64,000 nt of DNA from Malania oleifera (taxonomy: Eukaryota > Streptophyta > Magnoliopsida > Santalales > Ximeniaceae), in NCBI RefSeq assembly GCF_029873635.1, contig NC_080426.1, positions 56,824,673 to 56,888,672 on the forward strand, given 5' to 3'. Below, piece by piece: positions 21,309 to 32,533 of the stretch; the stretch's first letter is position 1, and each line of letters opens with the position of its first letter. Position numbers and translations under genes: made by a program. The notes under the pieces were generated by a model. It saw nothing but the letters and a program-made list of their open reading frames with translations, had not been told where the DNA came from and did not search any database.

Positions 21309-21536
21309 AGCCTCAAATGAGGCCTCAAAGTCTTGCAAACAATAATTGATAACAAACATGGTGGTGATGATGTAGAAATAATTTTTTAAAAAAAAAGAGT
21401 GTTTCAATTAAGGAATAAATATATCAACAAATATATTTAATAAATGTGGAGAATATGAAAATCATGGCCTTAGTAGAGTGAGTTGTTTAAAAAAAAAAAA
21501 AAAAAGCGCAAGATAACACTATAGAACAAGATGCTC
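18871..21536. other. intergenic AT-rich stretch
   Basis: No gene or complete element is supported. It holds (TA)n at about 18911-18931, an (ATC)n tract at about 19960-19985, MITE-like remnants (for example near 20988 with a GGAACCATTTGG start, unresolved right end), a long (AT)n at 21252-21305 and a poly(A) run near 21489. Confidence 0.5.
21252..21305. repeat. (AT)27 microsatellite
   Basis: Uninterrupted AT repeat visible in the sequence. Confidence 0.95.
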
Positions 21537-21541
21537 ATAAT

Positions 21542-21809
21542 TGTTAGGATTGTTGGTGCGGAGCCGTCGGCAGCCGCACCAGCCTAGCCGCCGATAGCCG
21601 CACCAACCCAGCCACCACCTTTGACACTGAAGATCGACGGCCACCTACGCTGCAGATTTTGTTGAAATCTGCAGCCACCCTTTTTGAACTCTCCGCTCCC
21701 TCTTGTGTATATATATATGAGAGAGCTGTGATGCATTGTGTTGTGAAGTTGTGAGTGTGTGTGGAGAGCTTTGTATGCTGTGAGAGTGTTGTACAATGCA
21801 GAGAGTTGA

Positions 21810-21847
<38 letters not shown>

Positions 21848-22021
21848 GAGTAGAGTAGTGAGGCTCCTCTGTATATTCTCCTAGTTTATAGTGCAGTGGT
21901 GTATGCTCCCATGGACATAGGTCAGTTTGGACCGAACCACGTAAATCTGGTGTTTCAGTGTGGATGTGCTTGTTTATTTTTCTTCGTGTGTGATTATTGC
22001 TCCAGGTTTATCCCCCCATCA
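21542..22021 (+). repeat. 5' LTR of the Tork-like element
   Basis: 480 bp, matching 24715-25266. It contains a short (TA)n and a (GA)n tract near 21813-21845. The 3' LTR is longer mainly because of GA-repeat expansion. Confidence 0.9.
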
Positions 22022-22023
22022 AT

Positions 22024-22035
22024 TGGTATCAGAGC
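22024..22035 (+). promoter_or_regulatory. primer-binding site (initiator tRNA-Met)
   Basis: TGGTATCAGAGC, a perfect match to the usual plant site, lies two bases after the LTR end. Confidence 0.9.
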
Positions 22036-22760
22036 CTTGGTTGGAGTAAAATCGCCAGATTGAGAAAAATTTCGGATTTTGACCCTCTGTCCAGGAGCTC
22101 GAAAATTGATTTTGAGGCTACCATCAAACTCCTCTCGCCGAGACGAAACCAACGAAGGTAACCGGAGCTCAAACAGAGCTCGGAAGACCACGCACATGCC
22201 ACCACGCGCCGAGTTGGAGAAAGACGTCTCTACATGCGCCGATCATGCGCGAGTACCTGTCCGTCACGCACCACACACGCGCCCACGCGTCTTCCTCGCC
22301 CGAGTAAACGCAACCGGACCTGAACTCTACTCGACCCGACCCGGAGAAGCTCTCAGTCCGGATCAACTCGAACCGTTCCAGACCCGGAGCCACATCAGCG
22401 CTGCTGCGTCAACGCCACGTCACCAGTCCACGTCAGCACCACGTGGCGCCAAGTAAGCGGCCAGCAAGCTGCCGCGTCACCGCCACATCAGCCGGGTCCC
22501 ACGCCAAGTCAGCGCCATGTCATCAGTGGGCCCCACAGTCACTTTCCAGTGTGTGGGCCCCACGTGCCACGTCAGTAGGGTTGACCAAGTTGACCAGATT
22601 TGACCAAAAGTTTGACCGCGCTTTTTGAAGCCATTTCGAGTCCGTTTTTCAAGCGACTTAAGCCATTTCTAGGGTTTTTAGCCGTTCCAGATCCAACGGT
22701 GCTGTTTGATTGAGCCAATTCCATCTCTAGATTAGCGAATCGAGATATCAAATGAAAAAA
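22036..22760 (+). other. GC-rich leader with CACGTCA-type motif cluster
   Basis: This leader between primer site and gag is far richer in GC than any other part of the window. Between about 22400 and 22585 there are roughly nine CCACGTCA/CACGTGG/CATGTCA-like octamers with an ACGT or related core. An open frame at 22079-22456 exists but looks like a by-product of base composition. Confidence 0.6.
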
Positions 22761-22807
22761 GCTCTCATATCGAGATATTTGACGGCACGAACTTTGGTTT
22801 CTGGAAA

Positions 22808-23302
22808 ATGCAGATTGAGGACTTCTTGTTTGGTAAGGAGTTGCACTTACCACTGATGGAGAAGTCAGAATCCATGAAGGAGAGCAAGTGGGAGTTGCTT
22901 GACCGAAAAGCCCTAAAAGCCGTAAGGATGACGTTGGCAAAGTCTGTTACCTTTAACATTAAGCACTTGACAACCACCAAGTCCCTTATGGATGCGCTAT
23001 CTAACATGTATGAGCAGCCATCAGCCGCGAACAAGGTACATCTCATGAAAAGACTGTGTACAATAAGCATGTCTGCAGGTGAGAGTTTCAGCAGACATTT
23101 GAATAATTTCAACGAGCTGTCGGATCAACTCGTCTCGGTTGGGATTACCTTTGACAGTGAGATCCGTGCCCTATTAATTCTCAATCAGCTTCCTGAGAGT
23201 TGGAAAGATATTGTCACTGTGATCAATAGCTCTACAGGAAAACCGAAGCTGAAATATGACGAGGTTATCAACATGATTTTGACAGAGGAGATCAGAATGT
23301 AG
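22808..23302 (+). pseudogene. copia gag (UBN2-type), N-terminal domain
   Basis: The open frame of 164 aa is preceded by in-frame codons equivalent to DGTNFGFWK, so the true start lies upstream. Motifs include FGFWKMQIEDFL at the start, the LMDALSNMYEQPSAANKVHLMKR region, and ALLILNQLPESWK followed by VINSSTGKPKLKYDEV, typical of Tork/Tnt1 gag. It stops at a TAG after ...EEIRM, where the family continues into a basic linker and a CCHC knuckle. The knuckle (about 23455-23510) reads C-stop-N-C...H...C. Confidence 0.85.
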
Positions 23303-24190
23303 TCGAACAATGACTCCACTTCAAGTTCAGCTTTGAATGTGGAAAGCCGAAGAAAGGGAAGCGGACATGGACGATTTAACAATCATGGCAGATCCAGGAC
23401 CAAGAGGTCCAAATCCAGAGATCCCAGAGGTTCCCAGGGCACAAAGAATGTTGAGTGCTAGAACTGTGATAAGACCATACATTTCAGAAACCAATGTAAA
23501 GGTTCGAGAAAGGAATCTGAGGCAAAGATAGAAGCAAATATTGCTTCCGAGAATGATGAGATGTTGATCTGCTCTTTGGAGAGCAAGCAAGAGTCTTGGG
23601 TCTTAGACGCCGGAGCCTTATATCATGCCACATGCTGCAAAGATTGCCTAGAGGAGTACACACCAGGTGATTTCGGTAAGGTGTACCTTGGCAACGATCA
23701 ACCTTGCGACGTAATCGGCAAGGGAGTTGTGAAGATCAAAATGAACAGGTTAATATGGAAGCTGAAGGATGTCAGATATATTCCAGACCTGAGAAAGAAT
23801 TTGATCTCAGTTGGTCAGTTGGCAGATGAGGGATAAACAACGAAATTCGTTGGTGATGAATGGAAAGTTTCAAAGGGTGTACTTTCGATTGCACGAGGTA
23901 AGAAAAGCAGAACACTTTTTCTAACCTCCAATGCCTCTATGTCTATTTCAGTTGCTGCAGGAAATGACAACAGCAGCATTTGGCACCAATGACTTGGTCA
24001 CATGAGCGAGAAGGAACTCAAGGTGATGCACTCAAAGGAAAAATTGAGTGGTCTACAGTCAGTGCAGATTGACATGTGTGAGGATTGCATAGTCAGGAAA
24101 CAGAAGAGGGTCAGTTTCCAGATAAAGAAGTGTGTCGGGACACAACAGCAGAATGCCGAGAATCCTCAGGCGGAGGAATCAGTGGAGTAG
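23303..24190 (+). pseudogene. copia zinc knuckle, protease and pre-integrase remnant
   Basis: The frame continues after the gag stop through a zinc knuckle with an in-frame stop, then ESWVLDAGALYHATCC. The protease active site normally reads DSGA; here it is DAGA, so the nucleophile triad is altered. The conserved DVRYIPDLRKNLISVGQL follows, then a stop, then WHQ-stop-LGHMSEKEL, where an Arg CGA appears to have become TGA. After CEDCIVRKQKRVSFQ the sequence jumps to an integrase C-terminal-like QQQNAENPQAEE stretch; the integrase core with its catalytic residues is deleted. Confidence 0.8.
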
Positions 24191-24330
24191 ATCGTCGCAC
24201 CACCATCTCCTACTCTAGCACCAGAGCTTAGGAGATCTACTCGGCCTCATATACTAGGTATATAGATTGCTTACTTCCTACAGATGGAGGAGAGCCTGAA
24301 TGCTGTGATGAAGCATGTCAAGCAAGAGAT

Positions 24331-24645
24331 GTGAGCAAGTGGGAGCTTGCAATGAAGGACGAGATGAAGTCCCTCACCTCCAACAGAACGTGGAAGTTAC
24401 CCAAAGGCCTTCACAACAAGTGGGTGTACAGAATTGAAGAGGAGCATGACGGCTCTAGAAGGTACAAGCCTCAGTTGGTAGTCAAAGGCTTTGAGCAGAA
24501 AAAAGGGATTGACTACACCGACATTTTTATACCACTTGTGAAGATGACAGCCATCAGATTAGTCCATAGAAATCTAGCAGACAGGAAGGTGGCGACTAGA
24601 GAGAAACTGAAGTTATGCTTAACTTTAGTTGGTCTTCATGATTAA
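24331..24645 (+). pseudogene. copia RT N-terminal fragment fused to RNase H end
   Basis: SKWELAMKDEMKSL opens the RT domain, followed by HNKWVYRIEEEHDGS and RYKPQLVVKGFEQKKGIDY. After KMTAIRLV the frame jumps to VATREKLKLCLTLVGLHD, which is the extreme C-terminus of the polyprotein. The catalytic YVDD region is deleted. Confidence 0.8.
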
Positions 24646-24702
24646 AGACAGACATGAGCACAACATTTGCATATACACTGGTTGAGATGCTGCCTCCATC
24701 TC

Positions 24703-24714
24703 CAAGTGGGAGAT
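24703..24714 (+). promoter_or_regulatory. polypurine tract
   Basis: AAGTGGGAGA immediately precedes the 3' LTR, as expected for plus-strand priming. Confidence 0.75.
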
Positions 24715-25046
24715 TGTTAGGATTGTTGGTGTGGAGCTGTCGGCAGCCACACCAGCCCAGCCGCCGACAGCCGCACCAACCCAGCCACCACCTTTGACAC
24801 TGAAGATCGACGGCCACCTACGCTGTAGATTTTGTTGAAATCTGCAGCCACCCTCTTTGAACTCTCCGCTCCCTCTTGTGTATATATATATATATATGAG
24901 AGAGCTGTGATGCATTGTGCTGTGAAGTTGTGAGTGTGTGTGGAGAGCTTTGTATGCTGTGAGAGTGTTGTGCAGTGCAGAGAGTTGAGGTGCCTGTGAG
25001 AGTTGAGGTGTGAGAGAGAGAAGAGAAGAGAGGAGAGAGGACTGAG

Positions 25047-25092
<46 letters not shown>

Positions 25093-25266
25093 GAGTAGAG
25101 CAGTGAGGCTCTTCTGTATATTTCTCCCAGTTTATAGTGCAGTGGTGTGTGCTTACGTGGACGTAGGTCAGTTTGGACCGAACCACGTAAATCCGGTGTT
25201 CCAGTGTGGATGTGCTTGTTTATTTTTCTTCGTGTGTGGTTATTGCTCCAATTTTATCCCCCAACA
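24715..25266 (+). repeat. 3' LTR of the Tork-like element
   Basis: 552 bp; begins TGTTAGGATTG and ends CCCCCAACA. Contains (TA)n near 24881-24897 and a long (GA)n near 25053-25090. Confidence 0.9.
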
Positions 25267-25271
25267 ATAAT

Positions 25272-26913
25272 GAGAGGATGAGAATCATAATGAAGTTGAA
25301 AGTGATAACTAGTTAGATGAAGAAGTTAAAGGAATAAAAAGAATTTTAACTACTTTTGTAAGTAATTGTCCTGCTATGAACTTTGCTTTCAATTCTTAAT
25401 CCAATGAATTCAGAAAACCATCTAATACATACAAAAACTGTAGAGAGTAGAGATTATAAGGAGAGGAAACAATTATGCTTTTTTGAGAATAAACAAAATG
25501 ATAGTGGCTTTGGGTTTACTCCTAGCTCTTTCTCTTTTATTTTTTTATTACGTAAGAGTTTCAGCCACCAACAAGCCTTTCAGATCCCCTGGTGCGGCAC
25601 TAAACTTACGGATCAGCGTCATTCCCCTAGGTCTCACTGATCAGTTTAAGTCCGGAATGCGGACACGACTTCCGTGCATCAGTTGGACGTTTAGCCAACC
25701 TAACCACCGGGACACATCTCTATTACCATCCACAATCTCCGCTAGCTCACAGAAAACTCTCACCATTCACGGTTCCCACTGGCTCACAAAGCGAATTCTC
25801 ACCATCCACGGTCCCTACTGACTCATAGAGTAAATTCTCACCATCTATAGTTACCGCTGGCTCCATGAGTGTATGTACCTAAAATTGAACCCCCGATGCT
25901 CCTAACTCTTTCTTAAATTTATAGAAATCTGACTGCAACGTCAACTTAGTGCATGCTCCAATTAAGGCCATATAAAATATCAACATTTATTTTGAACAAT
26001 ATGAATGAAGAATTGAGTCATGCTTTAAATTTGTAAACTAATAGTTGAAATACAGGTTTTTTTTTGGAATTATTTATAATTAGGATTTTCAAGAACATTG
26101 TGTAAGTGTTAAAAATTTATTTATGCCTAAATAATAATTTAATTAATCAAAATAAAAATATATGTAATTGACCAATTATTTTAATGTAATCAACTAATTA
26201 GTTTAATAGATAAATTATGTATGTTTTTAATGGGCTTTGGAGTAGCAAAAAAATCTGGGTCTAACTAATAAAATATGATTAGCCAACACATGAGCATAAG
26301 TCATAGGTTTTTGCATCTTTATAAAAGATTTCATAACCTCTCAAAAGGGCCTAAGGTTTCCAAAGGGAAGGAACATATTCAACCTATGGGGAAAACCTAG
26401 TCAAAATTCTTTGGTCACTCTCTCAAAAGCAGGGTTACCTACACTCTAGGAAGATCAATCGCAATAAGTCTCTAATCTTTCTTTCACGGTATGCTTTTTG
26501 TTCAAATATTTGTCTTTTGTGATCAAACTTGTGCTTACAAAGATCGAATGCAAATTCATCTTTACAAATTGTCAAATTTGTTATATGGAAAATCTATTAA
26601 CATTTCATCCAAGAACACACTCTTCAAGCTCTTGAATCGGCAAATATTTTTTGAAGAGATAGATGAAAGTAATAGTATAATCTCAAGAGGAGGGTGAATT
26701 GAGTACTTTTAAAAATTATTATGCAGAATCTGAGTTTATTTAAAACCTTTTAAAATTTATCAATCACAATCTCAATCTCAATCAACTAATCAACGACAGT
26801 ACTATACCAATAGACAATCCTAAGTTTATATGCAAGCAACCAAGTATTTTCTTAAGATAAAAATTCAGTAATATAAATTAGGTAAGTTAGCTACTTATGC
26901 TTTGAATAATTAA
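25272..26913. other. intergenic stretch without recognised gene
   Basis: No gene is supported. A 37-39 base tandem repeat lies at 25746-25868. Near 26680 a fragment with AGAGGAGGGTGAATTGAG resembles the end of a minus-strand copia LTR (compare 46880), which the Athila-like element at 26914 then interrupts. The rest is AT-rich. Confidence 0.4.
25746..25868. repeat. tandem repeat, about 38-base unit, 3 copies
   Basis: Units start CTCACAGAAAACTCTCACC (25746), CTCACAAAGCGAATTCTCAC (25783) and CTCATAGAGTAAATTCTCAC (25822). They share a core CTCACCATCNACGGTNCC. Confidence 0.8.
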
Positions 26914-27744
26914 TGACTCACTCGAAAAATGAGTAACTTGGAAGTTATCCCAAACATAGGAGTTCAGTCGTATAATACTTAGTCCAAAGGCTAGATCGTC
27001 TCTTCAAGGAATGCAGTTTAATTCCAAATTTCGTGTAATTCCAACAAAAAATACGAAACGAAAGGGTTAGTGAATACAGTTCAGATTCGGGTTTCCTAAG
27101 ATGTTTGAGATTCTTTTTTTGACAAATTAAAAAAAAACAACGTGAAATTTAAATTATGAATCCTAATCACGCACTAAATTAACAACGAGAAACCATCCTA
27201 TGTTTAATCAGCCAAGTAAGAATTAAAACTCACGTTTGAATTTCGGAAAAAAAGACTAAAGATGATAACTTTAAGTAAAAACCTAAGCATGCAATTAAAT
27301 AAAAACTTAAACAAACACAAACTCAAACAAGAACCACATTTTTAATGTAATCAAGAACTTAAACCAAAATTAAAACTTTAACAACTAAACAATAAACTGA
27401 AACACGATAAAAATTTAGATTTTAATTAAACCGAACTTAAATTAAATAGAACCCACAAAAGTTAAATTCTAAAGAATATTTTTTTTTCTTTTTTTTTTTT
27501 TAGATTAGCCAAACTTTAATGAGAAGAAATAATAACCCAAACAAAAATCAACTCCAATAATAATATTAATTAAGAAGAGAAAGAAAATAAATAAAGTTTA
27601 ATAATAATAACCCAACAAGATTCAAAAGTTTAAAACTTTAATTAAAATTCTACTAAAAAATAACAATTATTCAAATATTTAAAAGCAAGAAAAAAAAAAA
27701 CTAAAGAAAAAGATAAGAAAGAAAAAGAGAAAGAAAGAAAAATA

Positions 27745-27794
<50 letters not shown>

Positions 27795-28802
27795 AACTGG
27801 CCCATAAAGAGATTGCTGGAGGTGCAGCCGTGTGGCTGGCCGTGAGATGAAGCAGGGGGGCATCTCAGGTTCAGTAGTTGTAGCAGCAGCAAGTGGCTTC
27901 GACAGGAGGTTCACGGGCAGCAACAGCGGGTTGAGGTAGAAACAAGAAGGACGTTTGGGTTGAGGGAAGACAACAGTAGCACACATGAGCTTCGGGTCCT
28001 TCAGCAGCAGTACATGGCCACTCGGACAGCAAGGCAAAGTAGGAATTAAGAAAAAAAGAGGGAAATAAATCTGAGAAAACAAGAAAGAGAGAGATAGAGA
28101 GGGAAAGGAGAAGGAGAGAGTTGAGAGGGAGAGAATAGAGGAGAGTTGAAGCCAAGAGGAAGAGAAGAGTGAGAGTTAAGAGCGGAGGCTAAGGGAGAGG
28201 AGAGGGTGTTGAAAATAGAGGGGGCCAAGAGGGAGAGTTCAAAGAGAAGGGAGGAGAGAAGAAGAAGAGGAGTGAGGTTCAGAGGAGAGGGGGCGAGAGA
28301 GTCTTGTTGAAATAAAAGAGCCCAGCCACTACTTGAAGCCTTACCCAACGCACGAGGACGCCTACATCCGGCTGCATGGCCGAGTCAAGTCAGACCATAT
28401 TTATGTATTTTCTTTTCTTTTCTTGTTTCTTCTGTTTTTTTTTTTTTTTTTTGTTTCCTAGCTCACAAGGAGGATTTTGACCTTCCTAAAGCCCTTATAT
28501 CTCAAAGCTCAAAAAACAAAAGTTGTAGAGCACTTTCTCGGCTTTCGAAAACATTTTGAAACACCTCGATTGGAGCTCGTACATGAAAGTTACGGCCAGA
28601 TTATGAAGTGATGTCGGCTTTAATGTCCCCAACTTACCCTGCAATAATAGAATACCAAAAATCATAAATTATTCAATAAAACCCAAAAATTATAAATAGA
28701 GTATAGTGTTAAAATATTGAGCATAATTAGGTATTTAATTAATATTAAAATCTTTAATACATGAATTTAAATACCAAATTAGGCAATTTTGACGTGGAAT
28801 CA
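26914..28802 (-). repeat. 3' LTR of the Athila-like element
   Basis: 1.9 kb, ending GGAATCA at 28802. It includes a (GA)n array at about 27748-27793 and a purine-rich stretch at about 28075-28312. Confidence 0.7.
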
Positions 28803-30370
28803 CACCCCTCCAACTAAAGTTTTGCTAGTCCCTAGCAAATAAAAAAAAAAAAAAACCTAAGAAAACTACCAAATCCTATCTACCTCCTCTTTCGTGGGAA
28901 ACATGGCTGCATTTACCAAATGCAACAAGACTTTAAATCCCTAGGTCGATCCTAGTGGACGAGTTATAGTCTCGTGAGGGTTTCCAAGGTGACACCCACA
29001 AACACAAGTTCCAATGAATATTAAATACATGCACATGAAACACAACTATACCATTTCACATACAGGAATATCACCAAATTACACACAAGCTCATACAATT
29101 CACGCAATTTCAAAGCCAGTCATTCATGCAAGTTTTATCATTATATAGCTGTTAAGAACAGTATACTCACATAAAGTTAATCAGCAATACAATTCCGAGT
29201 TAATGTAGTCATATAAATTTGAGTATAAACAGGCGAAATCTCGAGGTATGTGTAATGTGTATGATTCATTATGTCCAGGATACCAGTGGACACCTACAGA
29301 ACGGTCATTTTGACTTGGCCTAACTGGTATACCCTAAAAAATACACAAAAAGGATAGGTTCACTCATCATATGTGAGGAGAAGTGTCGCGATCAAACATC
29401 CCACATATTGCAAGGAATGAATGCTAAATGTATGGAGTGGACTAGTCTGAAAAGGATCCAGCCTATTTGTGAGGTGTCGGGTCCTTCACCTTAACATCTT
29501 CTCACCTACTCGCCATGTCCAACCAAGACCACCCTAAATCAACTTATTCACAAACCAGGTATGAATATTTCTGAGGCATTAAGTGGTTGAAGAGTCTTCA
29601 TATGTGGAGATAATGTGTCGTGTCTCTGAATTTTTGTTGTATTTCTATGGAGCAGGTATTAATATTTTACTTCATGTGCATTTCAATTTTTCCTTTTGTT
29701 TTTTCTTTCTTTTGCTCATTCTTCAATTTCTGTATTTTCTTGGTCAATTAGGACAATCATTACACTTCTTTTGTTGTCTTCATACCACCCATGTGAATTA
29801 AGCTCGAACAGCAGTTCATGAGCTAAATCTATTTCTAGGGGTGGCTCGGCCTTCACATCTTGAGTAGGCTACAAGATTTAGGCTTCTATCTCCCCATTGG
29901 ATGTCACCTCTAGGCTAGCAAGTTAAAAACTGAGACTAGTGTACAAAGATCCAGAAAAGAAGGGAAAGTTGAGTTTCATGAACTCTGAACTGACATCAAA
30001 AATTCAAAAGAACGATAAATGGTTCAATAGTACCTCACAAGGTGTCATAGTCACCACAAGCCCTCTCTCAGTACTCACAAGGAATCCTAAGTGCTACAAG
30101 TCACGTGAACGTGTATTTTCAGTCTCATTAGATACCATGTAAATACAAGAGTTTATATAGCCATATTAACATGAATGAACTACCAGTCAACTTTCATGGA
30201 CTTGCAATTCCTAAATGAACCATATAAAGAGAAATTACACATAAATAACCCACTATACAGTTTAAGTGTGTAACTCCTAGGTTATATGCAAGTATGTAAA
30301 GGGTATAAGTCAGTGTTAATCATGGCCTAATCATCCATATTCAATTTTTTTTTTCAATGTAATTTCTCAT

Positions 30371-30384
30371 CCCCCCCCCCCCCC
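30371..30384. repeat. C14 homopolymer (G14 on the element's strand)
   Basis: A run of 14 C lies in the internal region of the Athila-like element. On its own strand this is a G run that could be a second polypurine tract. Confidence 0.85.
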
Positions 30385-30699
30385 AAACTAAAGTGGACCA
30401 TTGTCCTTAATGTGAAAGCATAGGGGAAGCAGAGCGTGCCTAGGTGGAGAAGTAAGGGAAAAGAAAAACTAAAACTAAGAAAAAATGTACCTAAAAATTA
30501 ACTAAAAATAAAATAAGGTAAAACAAAATGAAAAGAAAGGAAGGAAAAACATCATAGTTTGTCTGGCGGAGGCTCTGGAGGAATTTCATCTAGTGGGTGC
30601 AGGTCTATAAATTGAACCGGCGAGTTTCCAAATTTGATTCACCACAATAGATTTGTCTTGTTACTTGTACAAAAGTTAGCCTCAAATAAATCAATACGT

Positions 30700-32420
30700 T
30701 CTAAAGTATCAGAAAAAAATATTTGTAGACTGCCTTTCTTGTTTTAACAAGAACGGATCTTGATTCAACATATTTTTCACGAAATTCACTTCTTTAAGAA
30801 CCGGTCTTTGAGGCAGAGTTGTTGGAGTAGTTACCTTTGGTTCTTCAGAAGTATCCACATTAAAATTTTTACTTGGTTCTTTGAAAATTAAACTCTCACC
30901 AATCTGCTCACCCTCTTTATCGGGTGTACCCATCATCTTACCACTGCGGGAATCTGCTTCAGCTTTGCACTCTTTGACATTTAATCTAGTAGGGAATGAT
31001 GATTCCACGACTGTCAATTTCTGAGGGTAAGATACCACAGTTTGGTACTCCTTATTGGTCTTGGTCTTCACGTTAATTGACTTCTTCAATTCTAGGCTTA
31101 CTTCCTTTGATTTTTCTTTGACCTCATCTATCTCAATTGTAACTTCAGGTGTTGGGACAACTATTGATCTATTAGTCAGTATTTTAGGTTGGAGAACTTC
31201 TTTTCCACTTCTCGAAGTAATAATGGTCTCTGCTGTCTCAAGTGAAACATTATGTATTTGTTATTGTTGGTGTTGGTATTCTTGAGGATTAGGCTGAGAT
31301 TCTACCAAAAATTTCCCTTTTTCTAAGATATTCAACTGCGTGCTCATCTCATTGATGGTGTCTTACAATTCATTTATGGCCCGAGTGTACTGATTGTTAG
31401 TTGTGACTTGAATCTGCATGAACTGCTGAAAGGCATTCTCAAGAGACTTCTCCAGTGGAGCAGGTGCTGCATTATATTGAAATCCTGAAGGTGCATAACT
31501 CTGAGATGTCTCTTGTGGCTGATACTGATGCTAAAAGGCAGGCTAATGATATGACGACTGATAAGGGGGTGCATAGGAATGGGAAGGTTGATTTAAAAGT
31601 TGCTCTATACTATTCTCCTTTTCCATCTCCATAGCCTTCACTCTTCAGGTGAGTTCAGCCATACGTGCCTCAACATAAAAATCATCTTTCAGTTCATCTC
31701 ACTCTCCACCATGTACTGTTCTCAATGGTTGAGCTACAATTGGTCTTCTATTATCCTAGTGTTCCACTGTTGGGCATAGTCAGCTAAATGATCCAAAAAA
31801 ATCCAATGCCTCATCAGGCTTTTTATCGAAGAAATATCCTGAACACATAGTAAGAACAAACTGTTTCGATTCAAGAGTCAACGCAATGTAGAAATAGTTG
31901 ACCAGGTGCCATGATTCAAATCCATGGTGGGGACACATGTTAAGTAGATCTCTAAATCTCTCCCAACTTTCATGAAATGTCCCATCAACTCCTTGCATGA
32001 ATCAACTGATTGGTTCTTGCAAAAATTGAGTTCTCTGTAAGGGAACAAATTTATGCAGAAATTCGTTTTGCATATCAGCCCAACTAGAGATAGAATTAGG
32101 CCTAAGAGAATTAAATCACATTTTAGCCTTATCTTTCAAGGAAAAAGGAAATAAACGCAATCTAATTGCCTAATTAGTAGCAACCCCATCTATGAATGTA
32201 AACATGCAAGCTCAAAATCAGTTAAATGCTGATATAGGTTTTCACACTCCATCACATAAAATTGAGGTATCACAGATAACAATACAAGCTTAATGTTAAA
32301 ATTCTGTGCATTCTCAGGCAATATGATGCAAGATGGTTGTGTGGTTCGTGTGAGCTGCAAAAAATCCATAAGCATGCGTGGTGCAAGTCTAACCATATTT
32401 TTTTCAAAACTCATTTTTTT
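30700..32420 (-). pseudogene. Athila-like gag remnants
   Basis: Reading the minus strand from 32414, the frame contains QPSCIILPENAQNFNIK and then NLYQHLTDFELAC, matching the NPYKHLxDF start of Athila/Tat gag. Further on (31998-31780) FHESWERFRDLLNMCPHHG and KKPDEALDFFGSF are typical of the gag core. A third frame (31089-30709) is Lys/Glu-rich and not recognised. Stops and frameshifts separate them. Confidence 0.75.
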
Positions 32421-32510
32421 TAATTTTTTTTTAAATTTTTTTCTTTTTATTTTTCATGAGAAAAATTAAAATAACGGGAAAAACACTAGCTTGAAACTAA
32501 AACTGACATT

Positions 32511-32527
32511 CCCCGGCGATGGTACCA
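32511..32527 (-). promoter_or_regulatory. primer-binding site (tRNA-Asp type, degenerate)
   Basis: CCCCGGCGATGGTACCA matches the reverse complement of the Athila/Tat consensus except for transitions. Confidence 0.6.
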
Positions 32528-32533
32528 AAAACT

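Larger units (their letters stand above)
21542..25266 (+). mobile_element. Tork/Tnt1-like Ty1-copia element, internally deleted
   Basis: Both LTRs start TGTTAGGATTGTTGGTG and end TCA/ACA, and the element is flanked by ATAAT at 21537-21541 and 25267-25271. Order is LTR, primer-binding site, GC-rich leader, gag, zinc knuckle, protease, pre-integrase piece, short RT piece, polypurine tract, LTR. At 3.7 kb it is much shorter than a full copia element: the integrase core, most of RT and most of RNase H are missing. It is a non-autonomous deletion derivative. Confidence 0.9.

Noticed and set aside
22079-22456. 125-codon open frame in a GC-rich stretch
   Set aside because: It lies in the untranslated leader of the Tork-like element between primer site and gag; both strands are open because of base composition and no motif is recognised.
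25383-25821. Frames of 85 and 112 codons
   Set aside because: They overlap in different frames and run into a tandem repeat; no domain and no splice context seen.
27642-28348. Several 63-146 codon minus-strand frames rich in Ser, Leu and Phe
   Set aside because: They come from (CT)n and polypyrimidine sequence of the Athila-like LTR; the same frames recur at 33249-33947 in the other LTR.
30371-30384. Assembly gap or sequencing artefact at the C run
   Set aside because: A homopolymer of 14 is plausible, and it sits where related elements have pyrimidine-rich sequence; only the exact length is uncertain.
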